A stretch of DNA of 64,000 nucleotides from Leisingera sp. ANG59 (GCF_013317235.1 NZ_WLCM01000001.1:239964-303963), one strand, 5' to 3'; shown: positions 52,040 to 63,567, counted from the stretch's first letter. The notes: generated by a model not told the origin, from the sequence alone. Program-made: numbers and translations.

Positions 52040-52797
52040 ATGGAACTGAAGGACAAGACAATCATCATTACCGGGGCGAGCAGCGGGATCGGCGCGGCCG
52101 CGGCGCTCTTGTTTGCCGCCGAGGGGGCGAATGTGGTGCTGGGCGCGCGCAGGGAGGTACGGCTGAAGGCTATTGCCGGGCAGATCGGGAATAGCAATGG
52201 GAACGCCGTTTTCCTGGCCGGGGCTGATTGCGACGCGGCTTATGCCAAGGCGCTAGTTGAATTGGCGGAGGAACGCTTTGGCGGTCTGGACGGCGCGTTT
52301 AACAATGCAGGCATGATGGGGGATATGGGCCCCATTGCGGAGATGGAGCCGGGCAATTGGCAATCCGTCCTGACGACCAACCTCACCAGCGCATTTCTCT
52401 GTGCTAGGGCGCAGATCCCAGCGCTGCAGCGGCAGGGCGGCGGGTCCATTGTCTTTACCGGGACCTTTGTTGGCGTCAGCAACGGCGGCATGCCGGGCAT
52501 GGCGGCCTATGCAGCGTCAAAAGCCGGGTTGCTGGGGCTGACCCAATCGCTGGCCTCAGACCATGCGGCGGAGGGGATCCGGGTGAATACGATCCTGCCG
52601 GGGGGGGCACCAGGACGGACATGGCTGGCGACGATCCAGCGACGCATGAGTTCATCGCCGGTTTGCACCCGCTCAAGCGGATGGCGGAGCCCAAGGAGAT
52701 CGCCCAGTCGGCGATGTTTCTGCTGTCGGACAGGGCGAGCTTTGTGACCGGCGCTCCGGTCTCCGTTGATGGCGGTATTTCGGTCCGGCTGCTTTGA
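52040..52797 (+). pseudogene. Short-chain dehydrogenase/reductase, frameshifted in a G tract
   Basis: The N-terminal 190 residues form a normal SDR: ITGASSGIGAAAALLFAAEG, AFNNAGMMGD, catalytic Ser in IVFTGTFVG, YAASKAGLLGL and RVNTILPGG. Right after LPGG lies a run of eight Gs (52600-52607). In the frame as given the protein runs into an unrelated arginine-rich tail ending at 52747. Dropping one G restores TRTDMAGDDPATHEFIAGLH, LKRMAEPKEIAQSAMFLLSD and VTGAPVSVDGGISV, the expected SDR C-terminus, ending at 52797. It may be a true mutation, slippage-based phase variation or a sequencing error. AAAGG precedes the ATG by seven bases. Substrate unknown. Confidence 0.85.
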
Positions 52798-52848
52798 CGG
52801 TCGTGCCGCTGGCTGCGGAGCGGCCGACGGCAATCTCTGCTGAATGGA

Positions 52849-53148
52849 TCAGCGGATCACGATCTCGTCCGCGCGGACGAGACCGAGAACCGTGCGTGCC
52901 TGTTCGTCGAGGAGGTCGAGGTCGAGGTAATCGTCGGACAGGCGGCGGGTCAGGTTCTCCATCTCGCTGATGCGGGACTGGAGGCGGCTGAGATCCTGCT
53001 GAAGTTCTTCCGCTTCGGCCTGGATCTCAACCCGTCTGAACAGCCCGAAGTCGCCCTGTACCGCCGCAAAGGTGAAATACGCGCTGAGCGCGAATGCGAT
53101 CGCAAAAAAGGCGATGACGCCGAGGGACGGCCGTGTGCTTCGGGTCAC
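52849..53148 (-). CDS. ftsB: Septum formation initiator FtsB-like protein
   Basis: This 99-residue bitopic protein has one membrane helix (GVIAFFAIAFALSAYFTFAAVQG, residues about 10-32) and a periplasmic coiled coil (EIQAEAEELQQDLSRLQSRISEMENLTRRL), then LDLLDEQARTVLGLVRADEIVI, the DivIC/FtsB pattern. FtsB joins FtsL and FtsQ in the divisome. The only possible start is the GTG used here, since an in-frame stop lies shortly upstream. In many alphaproteobacteria it is near eno and the pdh genes, as here. Confidence 0.88.
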   Translation of the reverse strand: MTRSTRPSLGVIAFFAIAFALSAYFTFAAVQGDFGLFRRVEIQAEAEELQQDLSRLQSRISEMENLTRRLSDDYLDLDLLDEQARTVLGLVRADEIVIR

Positions 53149-53286
53149 TTTGGAGGTGCCTGTATGTTACTGCTAGTCTTGTATTTTGCGCCGTTTGCCG
53201 GCGTCTGGAGGGACTATGCCACAGGCGAATCGACTTGGGAATCCCAAAACTGTCCACAGGCGCAGTTTTTACCCTGAGAACAGGAA

Positions 53287-53313
53287 ATGCCCCGACCGGG
53301 GCGGTCGGGGCAT
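53287..53313 (-). terminator. pgk: Terminator after pgk
   Basis: An 11-base stem ATGCCCCGACC / GGTCGGGGCAT with a five-base loop lies 29 bp after pgk on the minus strand. The following T tract is short (TTCCTG). Confidence 0.55.
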
Positions 53314-53341
53314 CAAAACACGGGCAGGCTTTGGTGCGTCG

Positions 53342-54532
<1,191 letters not shown>

Positions 54533-54672
54533 CTTTCGAGACCCCTTATGGTGAAAGTGCAGTCAAATCCGCGGGCTGTTTCGGGGGTTTTTGCGCATCA
54601 GTCAATGCTCCCTTGGCATTTCCGGGCTCTGGGCTTAGGTATCTGTGCAAATTTCGACGACAGGAGGGCCAG

Positions 54673-55179
54673 ATGGCCGAGATTAAAGATCCCGAAAACA
54701 CCATCATCATCGAGCTGAAAGACGGCAATGTGGTGATCGAGCTGCTGCCCGACGTGGCGCCGAAGCATTCCGAGCGGATGAAGGAACTGGCCCGCGGCGG
54801 CGAATATGACAACGTCTGCTTCCACCGCGTGATCGACGGTTTCATGGCGCAGACCGGCGACGTGGCCAACGGCGACATGGAAGACGGCTTCAACATCCGC
54901 ATGGCGGGCACCGGCGGCTCCAGCCTGCCGGATCTGCCGGCCGAGTTCTCCAAGCTGCCGCATGACCGCGGCACCCTGGGCGCGGCGCGGTCGCAGAACC
55001 CGAACTCCGCAAACTCGCAGTTCTTCATCAACTTCAAGGACAACCACTTCCTGAACGGCCAGTACACCGTTTACGGCCGTGTCATCGAAGGCATGGAGCA
55101 TGTGGACGCGATCACCCGCGGCGAGCCGCCTGCGAACCCGGACCGGATGATCTCCGTGAAGGTTGCTGCGGATGCGTAA
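54673..55179 (+). CDS. Peptidyl-prolyl cis-trans isomerase, cyclophilin, cytoplasmic
   Basis: This 168-residue cyclophilin of the short bacterial type has no signal peptide. Active-site landmarks are VCFHRVIDGFMAQTGDV (Arg and Phe), GTLGAARSQNPNSANSQFFINF and FLNGQYTVYGRVIEGMEHVDAI. It catalyses proline isomerisation during folding. The start ATG follows AGGAGGG by five bases. It overlaps the next gene, an exported paralogue, by eight bases, so the operon makes one cytoplasmic and one periplasmic isomerase. Confidence 0.94.
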   Translation: MAEIKDPENTIIIELKDGNVVIELLPDVAPKHSERMKELARGGEYDNVCFHRVIDGFMAQTGDVANGDMEDGFNIRMAGTGGSSLPDLPAEFSKLPHDRGTLGAARSQNPNSANSQFFINFKDNHFLNGQYTVYGRVIEGMEHVDAITRGEPPANPDRMISVKVAADA

Positions 55180-55723
55180 GGCGCTTTCGCTGGTGGCCCT
55201 GCTGGCGGCGGGGCCTGCCTTTGCCTCTGGCCTTGAAATCCAGGTCGAAGGCGAGGCCAATGGCACCATCAAAATCGACCTGTTCGAGGATGTGGCGCCC
55301 AAGCATGTGGAGCAGATCACCGCGCTGGCGGCGGAAGGCCAATACGATGGCGTGGTGTTCCACCGCGTGATCGAGGGCTTCATGGCGCAGACCGGCGACG
55401 TGGAGTTCGGCAAGCTGGAAGGCGGCGACATGAGCTATGCCGGGCGCGGCGGCTCCAGCCGTCCGGACCTGCCGGCCGAGTTCTCTGACCTGGCGTTTGA
55501 CCGCGGCGTCGTGGGCATGGCGCGCTCGCAAAGCCCGAACAGCGCCAACTCGCAGTTCTTCATCATGTTCGATGCGGGCCATTTCCTGAACGGCCAGTAC
55601 ACGGTTGTCGGCAAGGTGACCGAGGGCATGGATGTGGTCGATGCGATCAAGCGCGGCGCCGGGCAGAACGGGTCGGTGATCGGCCAGCCCGATGCGATGA
55701 CCAAGGTGACCGTCACCGATTAA
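55172..55723 (+). CDS. Peptidyl-prolyl cis-trans isomerase, cyclophilin, periplasmic
   Basis: This 183-residue paralogue of the preceding gene has a signal peptide (MRKALSLVALLAAGPAFA). The body has the same motifs: VVFHRVIEGFMAQTGDVEFG, FDRGVVGMARSQSPNSANSQFFIMF, and FLNGQYTVVGKVTEGMDVVDAI. The ATG chosen lies within the last codons of the upstream gene. A TTG three codons earlier is possible. Export is inferred from the signal peptide. Confidence 0.94.
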   Translation: MRKALSLVALLAAGPAFASGLEIQVEGEANGTIKIDLFEDVAPKHVEQITALAAEGQYDGVVFHRVIEGFMAQTGDVEFGKLEGGDMSYAGRGGSSRPDLPAEFSDLAFDRGVVGMARSQSPNSANSQFFIMFDAGHFLNGQYTVVGKVTEGMDVVDAIKRGAGQNGSVIGQPDAMTKVTVTD

Positions 55724-55747
55724 GCCATACCGGATTTCCGGAAGGAG

Positions 55748-55787
55748 AAGGCCCGCGCCCGGGATTCCGGGGGCGGGCCTTTGCTTT
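55748..55787 (+). terminator. Rho-independent terminator after the cyclophilins
   Basis: AAGGCCCGC pairs with GCGGGCCTT around a GC-rich inner hairpin, followed by TGCTTTT, 25 bp after the second cyclophilin gene. Confidence 0.75.
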
Positions 55788-55875
55788 TGCAGGGATGACA
55801 GCCGGTCACAAGCGCGTGCCGGCCCCTGTTCCGGGCCTGTCTGCCGCCGTCTAATGAGGCAGGGAGACGTTGGTC

Positions 55876-56838
55876 ATGTTTAAGAGTTTGATGGTGTGTC
55901 TGGCGCTGCTGCTGCCGTGGAGCGCTGACGCCGATCCGCAGGTCTGGAAGCGGGAGTGGCCGCAGACCGATTTCAGCCGCACCGCTGTGCCTGAGTGGCG
56001 CCAGATCCGCTCCGGCGGGGTGCGCAAGGACGGGATACCGGCGCTGGACGCGCCGAAGTTCGTGGCGGCCTCCGATGCGCGGCGGCTCAAGCCGCGGGAG
56101 CCGGTGATCACGCTGGAGATGGAGGGTGCCAAGCCGCGGGCCTATCCGCTGCGTTACCTGACCTGGCATGAGATCGTGAACGACGTGGTGGCGGGGGCGC
56201 CGGTTGCGGTCACCTATTGCCCGCTGTGCAACTCAGCGATGACATTCGACCGTCGCACCGCTGCGGGTGTGCTGTCCTTCGGGGTCAGCGGCAAGCTGCG
56301 GTTTTCCGACATGGTGATGTATGACCGCGAGAGCCAGAGCTGGTGGCAGCAGGCGACCGGCACTGGAATTGTCGGGCGGATGACCGGCACCCGGCTGAAG
56401 ACGCTGCCGAGCTGGGTCGAGAGCTGGCAGGAGTTCACCGCCCGCAATCCGGACGGGCTGGTGATGGCTGAGCCGCGGTGGAACCGGGATTACGGGCGCA
56501 ACCCCTACCGCGGCTATGACACCGCGAAATGGCCGTTCCTGTATGACGGCAGCCCGCCGCCGCACGGGCTGGCGCCGATGCAGCGGGTGGTGCGCGTCGG
56601 CAGCCGCGCCTGGCCGCTGGCCCGACTGGCGCGGGAGGAGGAGATCCGCGAGGCCGGTCTGGTGCTGAGCTGGCGGGCGGGGCAGGCCTCGGCGCTGGAC
56701 ACTGGGAGGCTGGCACAGGGGCGCGACATCGGCAGTGTCCGCGTGCGCGATGCGCAGGGGCGGGACGTGGCGCATGACGTGATGTTCGCCTTTGCCTTCC
56801 ACGCCTTCTGGCCGGACGGCACATGGATGCTGAAATAA
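55876..56838 (+). CDS. DUF3179 domain exported protein
   Basis: This 320-residue protein has a signal peptide (MFKSLMVCLALLLPWSADA) and a DUF3179 domain. Landmarks are GIPALDAPKFVAASDARRLKPREPVITLEMEGAKPRAYPLRYL, WHEIVNDVVAGAPVAVTYCPLCNSAMTFDR with the family's CPLC motif, MVMYDRESQSWWQQATGTGIVG, and a YDTAKWPFLYDG segment. Function is unknown in the family; the CxxC could bind metal or be redox active. It has its own ribosome binding site (AGGGAG) and a terminator on each side. Confidence 0.88.
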   Translation: MFKSLMVCLALLLPWSADADPQVWKREWPQTDFSRTAVPEWRQIRSGGVRKDGIPALDAPKFVAASDARRLKPREPVITLEMEGAKPRAYPLRYLTWHEIVNDVVAGAPVAVTYCPLCNSAMTFDRRTAAGVLSFGVSGKLRFSDMVMYDRESQSWWQQATGTGIVGRMTGTRLKTLPSWVESWQEFTARNPDGLVMAEPRWNRDYGRNPYRGYDTAKWPFLYDGSPPPHGLAPMQRVVRVGSRAWPLARLAREEEIREAGLVLSWRAGQASALDTGRLAQGRDIGSVRVRDAQGRDVAHDVMFAFAFHAFWPDGTWMLK

Positions 56839-56840
56839 CA

Positions 56841-56868
56841 AAAGGCGCGCCGGGCTGGCGCGCCTTTA
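56841..56868. terminator. Bidirectional terminator
   Basis: An 11-base stem AAAGGCGCGCC / GGCGCGCCTTT lies between the convergent DUF3179 and RTX genes. Confidence 0.8.
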
Positions 56869-56892
56869 TGCGCCCGTGTCTGGCTGGAGCGC

Positions 56893-58125
56893 TCAGAACA
56901 GGAAGTTGTCCGCGTCCTGCAGTTGCGCCACGGTGATGTCCTCGACCAGGATGGTCACATTGGCAAAGGACACCAGCACATCATCGCCCTGCTGTTCAAA
57001 ATCCAGCTGGCCCAGGCGCGAGGCGCCGCGGCCGATCTGGATGTGGTCCTGGCCGGCGGTGAAATCGGTGATGGTGTCGTTGCCGTGGCCCTTGTGGAAC
57101 ACAAAGGTATCGGCCCGGCCGCCGCCGGTCAGCAGGTCGTCGCCCTTGTGGCCGATCAGAACGTCGCGGCCGTTGCCGCCGTTCATCGTGTCGCTGCCGG
57201 TGCCGCCGGACATCGTGTCATTGCCGCCGCCGCCAATCAGGCGGTCATTGCCGTTGCCGCCCTTCATGTTATCGCTGCCGGTGCCGCCGATAAGCTTGTC
57301 TTGTCCGCGGCCGCCATCGAGGAGGTCATCGCCCGAGTGGCCCGAGAGAATGTCGGAATCGTCGCCGCCGAACAGCGAATCCAGGCCGTTGCCGCCGTTC
57401 AGCTGGTCGAGGCCGGCCCCGCCTTCGAGCCGGTCGGACCCGTCCTCGCCGATCAGCACGTCATTGCCGGAGAGGCCGCGCAGCGTGTCATTGCCGCCCC
57501 CGCCCAGCATCAGGTCATGGGTCACGCCGGAAATGGTGTTCCCCTGCAGGCTGTTGCTGCTGGAGCTGCCCACGGTCACGGCAAGCGTCCGGTTGGTGAA
57601 TTCGAGAATTTCGATGCCGCTGATGCGGTCCAGGCCGTCGGCGCTGTCGATCAGCAGGGTGCTGTAGCTTGAGGTTGCAGTGGCATTGCCGAAATTGTCG
57701 CTGATGATCAGCGTGTCGATGCCGCTGCCGCCGTCCAACGTATCGTTGCCGGTGCCGAATTTGAGGGTGTCGTTACCGCCGTAGGAGCTGAAGTTTTGAC
57801 CGATGGTAATATTGACGTCGATGTTGTCGTTGCCGCTCAGCAAGGAGGAATCGCTGATATAGTCCAATTCGTAGTAATAGTAATCAAACCAGGAAATGGA
57901 GAGCCGGGTTGTGCCGTATTGGCTTACGGAAAGCGAATTGACGGTCCAGTAGTAGTAGGACGAACTGGAGAAGTTTCCGGTCAATGTCATAGTCGCGCCG
58001 CTGCTGCCGCCAATTACAATGTGCGTGCTGGATTGGGAAACCAGGGTCGGGTTGTCAAAATATCCGGAGGTCAGGAAATCCAGGCTCCAAGTGCCGGATG
58101 GATCGTTGATCGTGAGATTCGTCAT
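56893..58125 (-). CDS. RTX calcium-binding repeat protein, probable type I secretion substrate
   Basis: This 410-residue acidic protein lacks an N-terminal signal peptide. Residues 1-90 are an unusual Ser/Tyr/Thr-rich domain (SSSSYYYWTVNSLSVSQYG, WFDYYYYELDYISDSS). From about 205 to 345 there are roughly a dozen GGxGxDxLxG-type nonapeptides (GGGGNDTL, GGAGLDQLNGGNG, GGTGSDNMKGGNG) that form a calcium beta-roll. The end is a typical C-terminal secretion region (FHKGHGNDTITDFTAGQDHIQIG, LLVEDITVAQLQDADNFLF-like). No ABC transporter or protease genes are adjacent. Surface or extracellular role inferred; activity unknown. Confidence 0.88.
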   Translation of the reverse strand: MTNLTINDPSGTWSLDFLTSGYFDNPTLVSQSSTHIVIGGSSGATMTLTGNFSSSSYYYWTVNSLSVSQYGTTRLSISWFDYYYYELDYISDSSLLSGNDNIDVNITIGQNFSSYGGNDTLKFGTGNDTLDGGSGIDTLIISDNFGNATATSSYSTLLIDSADGLDRISGIEILEFTNRTLAVTVGSSSSNSLQGNTISGVTHDLMLGGGGNDTLRGLSGNDVLIGEDGSDRLEGGAGLDQLNGGNGLDSLFGGDDSDILSGHSGDDLLDGGRGQDKLIGGTGSDNMKGGNGNDRLIGGGGNDTMSGGTGSDTMNGGNGRDVLIGHKGDDLLTGGGRADTFVFHKGHGNDTITDFTAGQDHIQIGRGASRLGQLDFEQQGDDVLVSFANVTILVEDITVAQLQDADNFLF

Positions 58126-58273
58126 ATGATGAAAAGTCCCCAGTTAACTGTTCTTTGCCGAGTAATTTGCGAAACTAACAAGTCCTTAACGCCGGCAACT
58201 TAGAAGGGCAAGGAAAGGAATTCCGGAAAACCCTGACGGTAGCTGCAAGACGTAAGGGAAGGTGTGCGCAACA

Positions 58274-58302
58274 GAAAACGCCGCAGGGGTGCCCCTGCGG
58301 CG
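58274..58302 (-). terminator. Terminator after the bactofilin gene
   Basis: CGCCGCAGGGG / CCCCTGCGGCG is an 11-base perfect stem with a two-base centre. Reading on the minus strand it is followed by TTTTCTG. Confidence 0.85.
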
Positions 58303-58351
58303 CTTCTGGTCCCTGTCAGACCCGGCGGTGCTGAGGTCCTGCCGTGGCGGC

Positions 58352-60239
<1,888 letters not shown>

Positions 60240-60551
60240 TGTGACTTCCCTGTCTGTCCCGTCGTCCGGTCCGGGATGCGCCGCTGCGGGGAGCGTCCGG
60301 GGCCTTGGCCGAAGTCAATAGACAGGGCTGGCCATTTGGGCAAGCCTGTTGACCCATTGCAGCGGGCCGTGGCGGTCTGGGGCAGGGGATCGGCGGGAAA
60401 TTGCCGAGCCGGGCGAGCCGGATTCCGCGGGTGGGATACTGAGGCAGAGGTTACTGACAGAGGCCGGGGCAAAGCCGGCAGAAGCCGGGAGAGTTGTGCG
60501 GCCAGGGCAGGCTTGATAGCAAGCCATGGCATTTCCAAGAAAGATCTTCCC
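60240..60551. other. Gap of about 310 bp upstream of the decayed immunity-like gene
   Basis: It carries no supported gene. It must hold the minus-strand promoter of the M23-bactofilin operon. Long open frames cross it on both strands but have no ribosome binding sites and match nothing recognisable. Confidence 0.35.
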
Positions 60552-61310
60552 ATGCCATCCCTTCCTTCCGTAAATGAACAGATGCAGAAGCCGGAAAACT
60601 GCCGGACGGTTTACCGTTACAAGCCCGACCTTGGGGACGCTCGGGACTTTCCAGCGGCGTTTGAACCGGATGTTTGCAGCTACAGCCGAAAACGCGCGGG
60701 CTTCAGAACTGATGCACATCTTCTGGCGCTGCCGGGGACACCTGAGAAAGCGATGGTTTACCGCCCATCGGACATGAGCGGTTGTCCGGAGCTGTTTGGA
60801 AATGTCCGGCTGGCGCGAGACAGAGTGCCTGAGTTTCTTCCGGACTGCCTGTGAATTTCCGGCAATCCGGTGATTAGTGCTTCGTTCAAAATGGCGATCC
60901 AGGCGGCGGACCCGGACGGCGCGCATCAGTTCATCCCCTGCATGATGTACAATGCCAAGGGGCAACGCATTTCGAGCCAGGATTATTACCACTTTGTCTG
61001 CGGCCGCACGGTGCTCCTGCTGGATCAGGATAGGCAATACAATTGCCTTCGCGGTGATGTGACGCCCGCCTTGTAAACAAAAATGTTCGACTCGCTGGGA
61101 CGTGCAAGGTTCCTGTCGCATCTGCCCGTGTGGTGCCACAAGGGCAGCAGCGGGCTGCCAATCTACTTCTCGCAGGAGGCTTTCTGTCACATCCAGGCGG
61201 CAAAACTTCGGGGATTTGCGGAATTCACCAAGTACAATGGGCGGGACAAGCAGCCAGACGGAACACCGGCAGAGACGGTTGCCCATATCTGGGTGGACAT
61301 GGATGGCTGA
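60552..61310 (+). pseudogene. Decayed gene with two in-frame stops, Imm11/DUF1629-like
   Basis: One frame reads through 253 codons apart from TGA at 60852-60854 and TAA at 61074-61076. The three pieces look like one protein: TVYRYKPDLGDARDFPAAFE and PEKAMVYRPSDMSGCPELFGNVRLARDRVPEFLPDCL, then ISASFKMAIQAADPDGAHQFIPCMMYNAKG and CGRTVLLLDQDRQYN, then LGRARFLSHLPVWCHKGSSGLPIYFSQEAFCHIQAAKLRGFAEFTKYN. The layout resembles DUF1629/Imm11-type immunity proteins; this is a judgement from pattern only. No toxin gene is adjacent. GC content is lower than in neighbours, which suggests horizontal origin. Confidence 0.55.
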
Positions 61311-61376
61311 GGCGCTGCCAGAGGCAGTCTTTGCCATCCTGCCGGCGGGTGATGCGCCGTGCCGGATCGGGGCGGG

Positions 61377-61886
61377 TCAGCCTTGGCGGTCTTCCTGCGC
61401 TTCGCTCCAGCCGCTTTCCCAAGCCTGATGGTCGGCGTTGTCGAAGGCGTAGGGATTGGCGGTGATCGGCTGGCCGGTCATGCCGGCACGGAACCCCTCG
61501 TCGAAATGGGCGCCGCGCGGGTCCATGCCGCAAGGCTTGTGCGCGGTGTGGCGAAGGTGTTCGGCAAATTCCGGGTATCGGGCGAGGTCGGTCTGGTCGA
61601 GGCCCTCGGGGTGCTGTTCCAGCGCCTGGCGGCCGCGGCGGGTCAGCTGCCAGCTGCCTGTCCCCAAGGGTTCGAGAATGCAGGCGGTTTCGAGATCGGC
61701 GAGATGCCCGGCAAGCCGTTCCCGAAGCTCCTCCGGCGGCAGGCCCGGGGTTTCATTGGCCTGGTGAAAAAGCGTTGCGAGAGCGGTTTCGCAATTGGTC
61801 AATGTCACCGGACCGCTGCCGGCCTTGTGCATGATCAGCGCGACAAGGCTTGCAGTGCTCAGCAATGGAAAGTCGTTCTCGAACAT
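61377..61886 (-). CDS. Winged-helix protein fused to a ribosome modulation factor-like domain
   Basis: This 169-residue protein has two parts. Residues 1-95 look like a small helical or winged-helix domain (SLVALIMHKAGSGPVTLTNCETALATLFHQA, LADLETACILEPLGTGSWQLTRRGRQAL). Residues about 122-165 (HFDEGFRAGMTGQPITANPY, DNADHQAWESGWSEAQED) match the ribosome modulation factor pattern: a Gly-rich helix, NPY, then W-x-x-GW-x-EA. Known RMF is a 55-residue protein that dimerises ribosomes in stationary phase. The fusion suggests ribosome or nucleic-acid binding under starvation; that is inference. It lies 69 bp downstream of the DUF455 gene. Confidence 0.7.
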   Translation of the reverse strand: MFENDFPLLSTASLVALIMHKAGSGPVTLTNCETALATLFHQANETPGLPPEELRERLAGHLADLETACILEPLGTGSWQLTRRGRQALEQHPEGLDQTDLARYPEFAEHLRHTAHKPCGMDPRGAHFDEGFRAGMTGQPITANPYAFDNADHQAWESGWSEAQEDRQG

Positions 61887-61955
61887 GGGTTCAGCCGGGT
61901 TTTCAGGGCCTCCCAGTCTACGCCTGTACGGTCTCCAGGTAAAGACCGGGCCGGT

Positions 61956-62798
61956 TCACCAGCCCGGCAGCGGCTTCACCTCGTCGGCCAGCGGCCAGTA
62001 GAAATCCGGCGGCAGCCCGGCGTCGGCGCGCTTTTTCTCGTTGAAGGGCGGCTTCAGCGCGCCGCGGAAATACTTGCGCACCAGCGCGTGGAATTCCTCC
62101 TTGGGATCCAGGTTGTCCCGCCCGCAAAGGAAGTTGAACCATTTGGAGCCATAGGCGACGTGGCTGACCTCTTCGGCATAGATCAGCTCCAGCGCCTCCA
62201 CCGCCTGGGGGAGGTTCGCCTTGCGGAAGATGCCGATCATGCCGGGGGTCACGTCGAGGCCGCGGGCCTCCAGCACCATCGGCACTACGGCGAGGCGGCC
62301 CATCAGGTCGTCTGCCGTGTCCTCGGCAGCGCGCCACATGCCGGCATGCGCAGGCAGGGCGCCGTAATGGCTGCCCAAAGATTCAAGACAGTCGCACATC
62401 AGGTTGAAATGCTTGGATTCCTCATCCGCGGCCTTGACCCAGTCGTCGAAGAAACCCAGCGGCATCGGCACATGCGAGAAGCGGGCGATGATGTCCCAGT
62501 GCAGGTCGACGGCGTTGAGCTCGATATGGGCCACCGCGTGTAGCAGGGCGATGCGGCCGGCCTCCGACCCAGGCTTGCGCTTCGGCACGTCGCGCGGGTT
62601 CAGCAGGTCAGGCTTTTCGGGCCGCGCGGGATGCATCGGCGGGCTGGCGGTGCCGATGGCGATTTCCGGCGCCTCGCCGTTTCGGTAGGCGAACCACTCG
62701 GCGGCATGGCGGCGCGACAAGGCGGTCTTGGCGCGCCCGCCGGCGGTGGTCAGCACCTCGGCGGCGCGTTCGGCAAGCGAAAGGGGCTGATCGGCCAT
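61956..62798 (-). CDS. DUF455 family ferritin-like protein
   Basis: This 280-residue soluble protein matches the DUF455 family. The ferritin-like diiron ligand pattern is visible: HAVAHIELNAVDLHWDI, KAADEESKHFNLMCDCL, VLEARGLDVTPGM and IYAEEVSHVAYGSKWF give the Glu and His residues expected for a carboxylate-bridged iron site. A related tRNA hydroxylase (MiaE) has the same fold, but no substrate can be assigned. The N-terminus contains LSLAERAAEVLTTAGGRAKTALSRRHAAEWFAYRNG. The start ATG has GGAG upstream. Confidence 0.88.
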   Translation of the reverse strand: MADQPLSLAERAAEVLTTAGGRAKTALSRRHAAEWFAYRNGEAPEIAIGTASPPMHPARPEKPDLLNPRDVPKRKPGSEAGRIALLHAVAHIELNAVDLHWDIIARFSHVPMPLGFFDDWVKAADEESKHFNLMCDCLESLGSHYGALPAHAGMWRAAEDTADDLMGRLAVVPMVLEARGLDVTPGMIGIFRKANLPQAVEALELIYAEEVSHVAYGSKWFNFLCGRDNLDPKEEFHALVRKYFRGALKPPFNEKKRADAGLPPDFYWPLADEVKPLPGW

Positions 62799-63055
62799 GC
62801 GGGTCTCCTGAAGCGGCGTGGTACGACGGGTTCATCTGATTTGAGCGGCAGAGTCCAGAGCGGAAAAGGGAGTGCTCCCGCGCCTGCGGGTGATCAGCAG
62901 GCTGATCGCCCTGGCAGCCTTGGGCCAGGCAGCGCGCCTTCCGCGCGCTGCGCGCCGCCCCCGCGGGGCGGCGCCGGGCCCAACAGGGAAGCCTGCGCCC
63001 GGCAGGGCGCGGGCGGAGCCGGCGGGAGCGCCCCGCGGCGTCTGGGCGGGGTGGC
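62799..63055. other. GC-rich structured intergenic region
   Basis: About 257 bp without a gene. It holds nested inverted repeats: TTGGGCC (62920) with GGCCCAA (62977), enclosing a CGCCGCCCC / GGGGCGGCG hairpin, and further GCGCCC/GGGCGC pairs after it. The texture is like a REP-type element but differs in sequence from the repeat in the GTA cluster. Confidence 0.4.
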
Positions 63056-63517
63056 TCAGAGAGCGCGGACCGCTTCCAGCACTTCCTCGGCGTGGCCGTC
63101 CACCTTCACCTTGCGCCAGACGCGGGCGATCCTGCCGTCCGCACCGATCAGGAAGGTGGAGCGCTCAATGCCCCAGTGCTTCTTGCCGTACATGCTCTTT
63201 TCCTTCCAGACGCCGTAGTCCTCGCAGACGGTGCTGTCCGCATCCGACAGAAGCGGCGTGGTCAGCCCGTGTTTGGCGGTAAAATTCTCATGCTTCTTGA
63301 GACTGTCCTTGGAAATCCCGAAAACGTGAGCGCCGGCATCGGCGAAGGACTGCAAAGCCTCTGAAAAGGCGATGGATTCTTTGGTGCAGCCGGGGGTATT
63401 ATCGCGGGGGTAGAAGAACAGTACCACGGGCGCGCCCCGGAGGCTGGACAACGTGACCTCTCCGCCGCCGCCGCGGGGCAGGGTAAAGGAAGGGGCGGGA
63501 TCTGAAACGTCGAGCAT
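63056..63517 (-). CDS. bcp: Thioredoxin-dependent peroxiredoxin (Bcp/PrxQ)
   Basis: This 153-residue peroxiredoxin reduces peroxides. The peroxidatic cysteine is Cys44 in YPRDNTPGCTKESIAF. A second cysteine lies at 98 in DSTVCEDYGVW rather than five residues after the first. So it is of the PrxQ type with a distant or no resolving cysteine. SKDSLKKHENFTAKHGLTTPLLSD and a C-terminal FLIGADGRIARVWRKVKVDGHAEEVL are typical. It is divergent from the membrane protein gene at the window end, which starts 50 bp away. Confidence 0.95.
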   Translation of the reverse strand: MLDVSDPAPSFTLPRGGGGEVTLSSLRGAPVVLFFYPRDNTPGCTKESIAFSEALQSFADAGAHVFGISKDSLKKHENFTAKHGLTTPLLSDADSTVCEDYGVWKEKSMYGKKHWGIERSTFLIGADGRIARVWRKVKVDGHAEEVLEAVRAL

Positions 63518-63567
63518 TGGCCTGTCTCCTGTCTTTTGCGCAAATCACTGCGCGGCGACCATAACCC

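Noticed and set aside
57130..57530. A DNA tandem repeat or CRISPR-like array
   Set aside because: The periodic sequence is the coding DNA of RTX nonapeptides; units differ and there are no spacers.
60315..61337. A 340-codon minus-strand frame across the decayed immunity-like gene
   Set aside because: It crosses the M23 operon promoter region and is low-quality in composition; the plus-strand pieces make a coherent protein, while this one does not.
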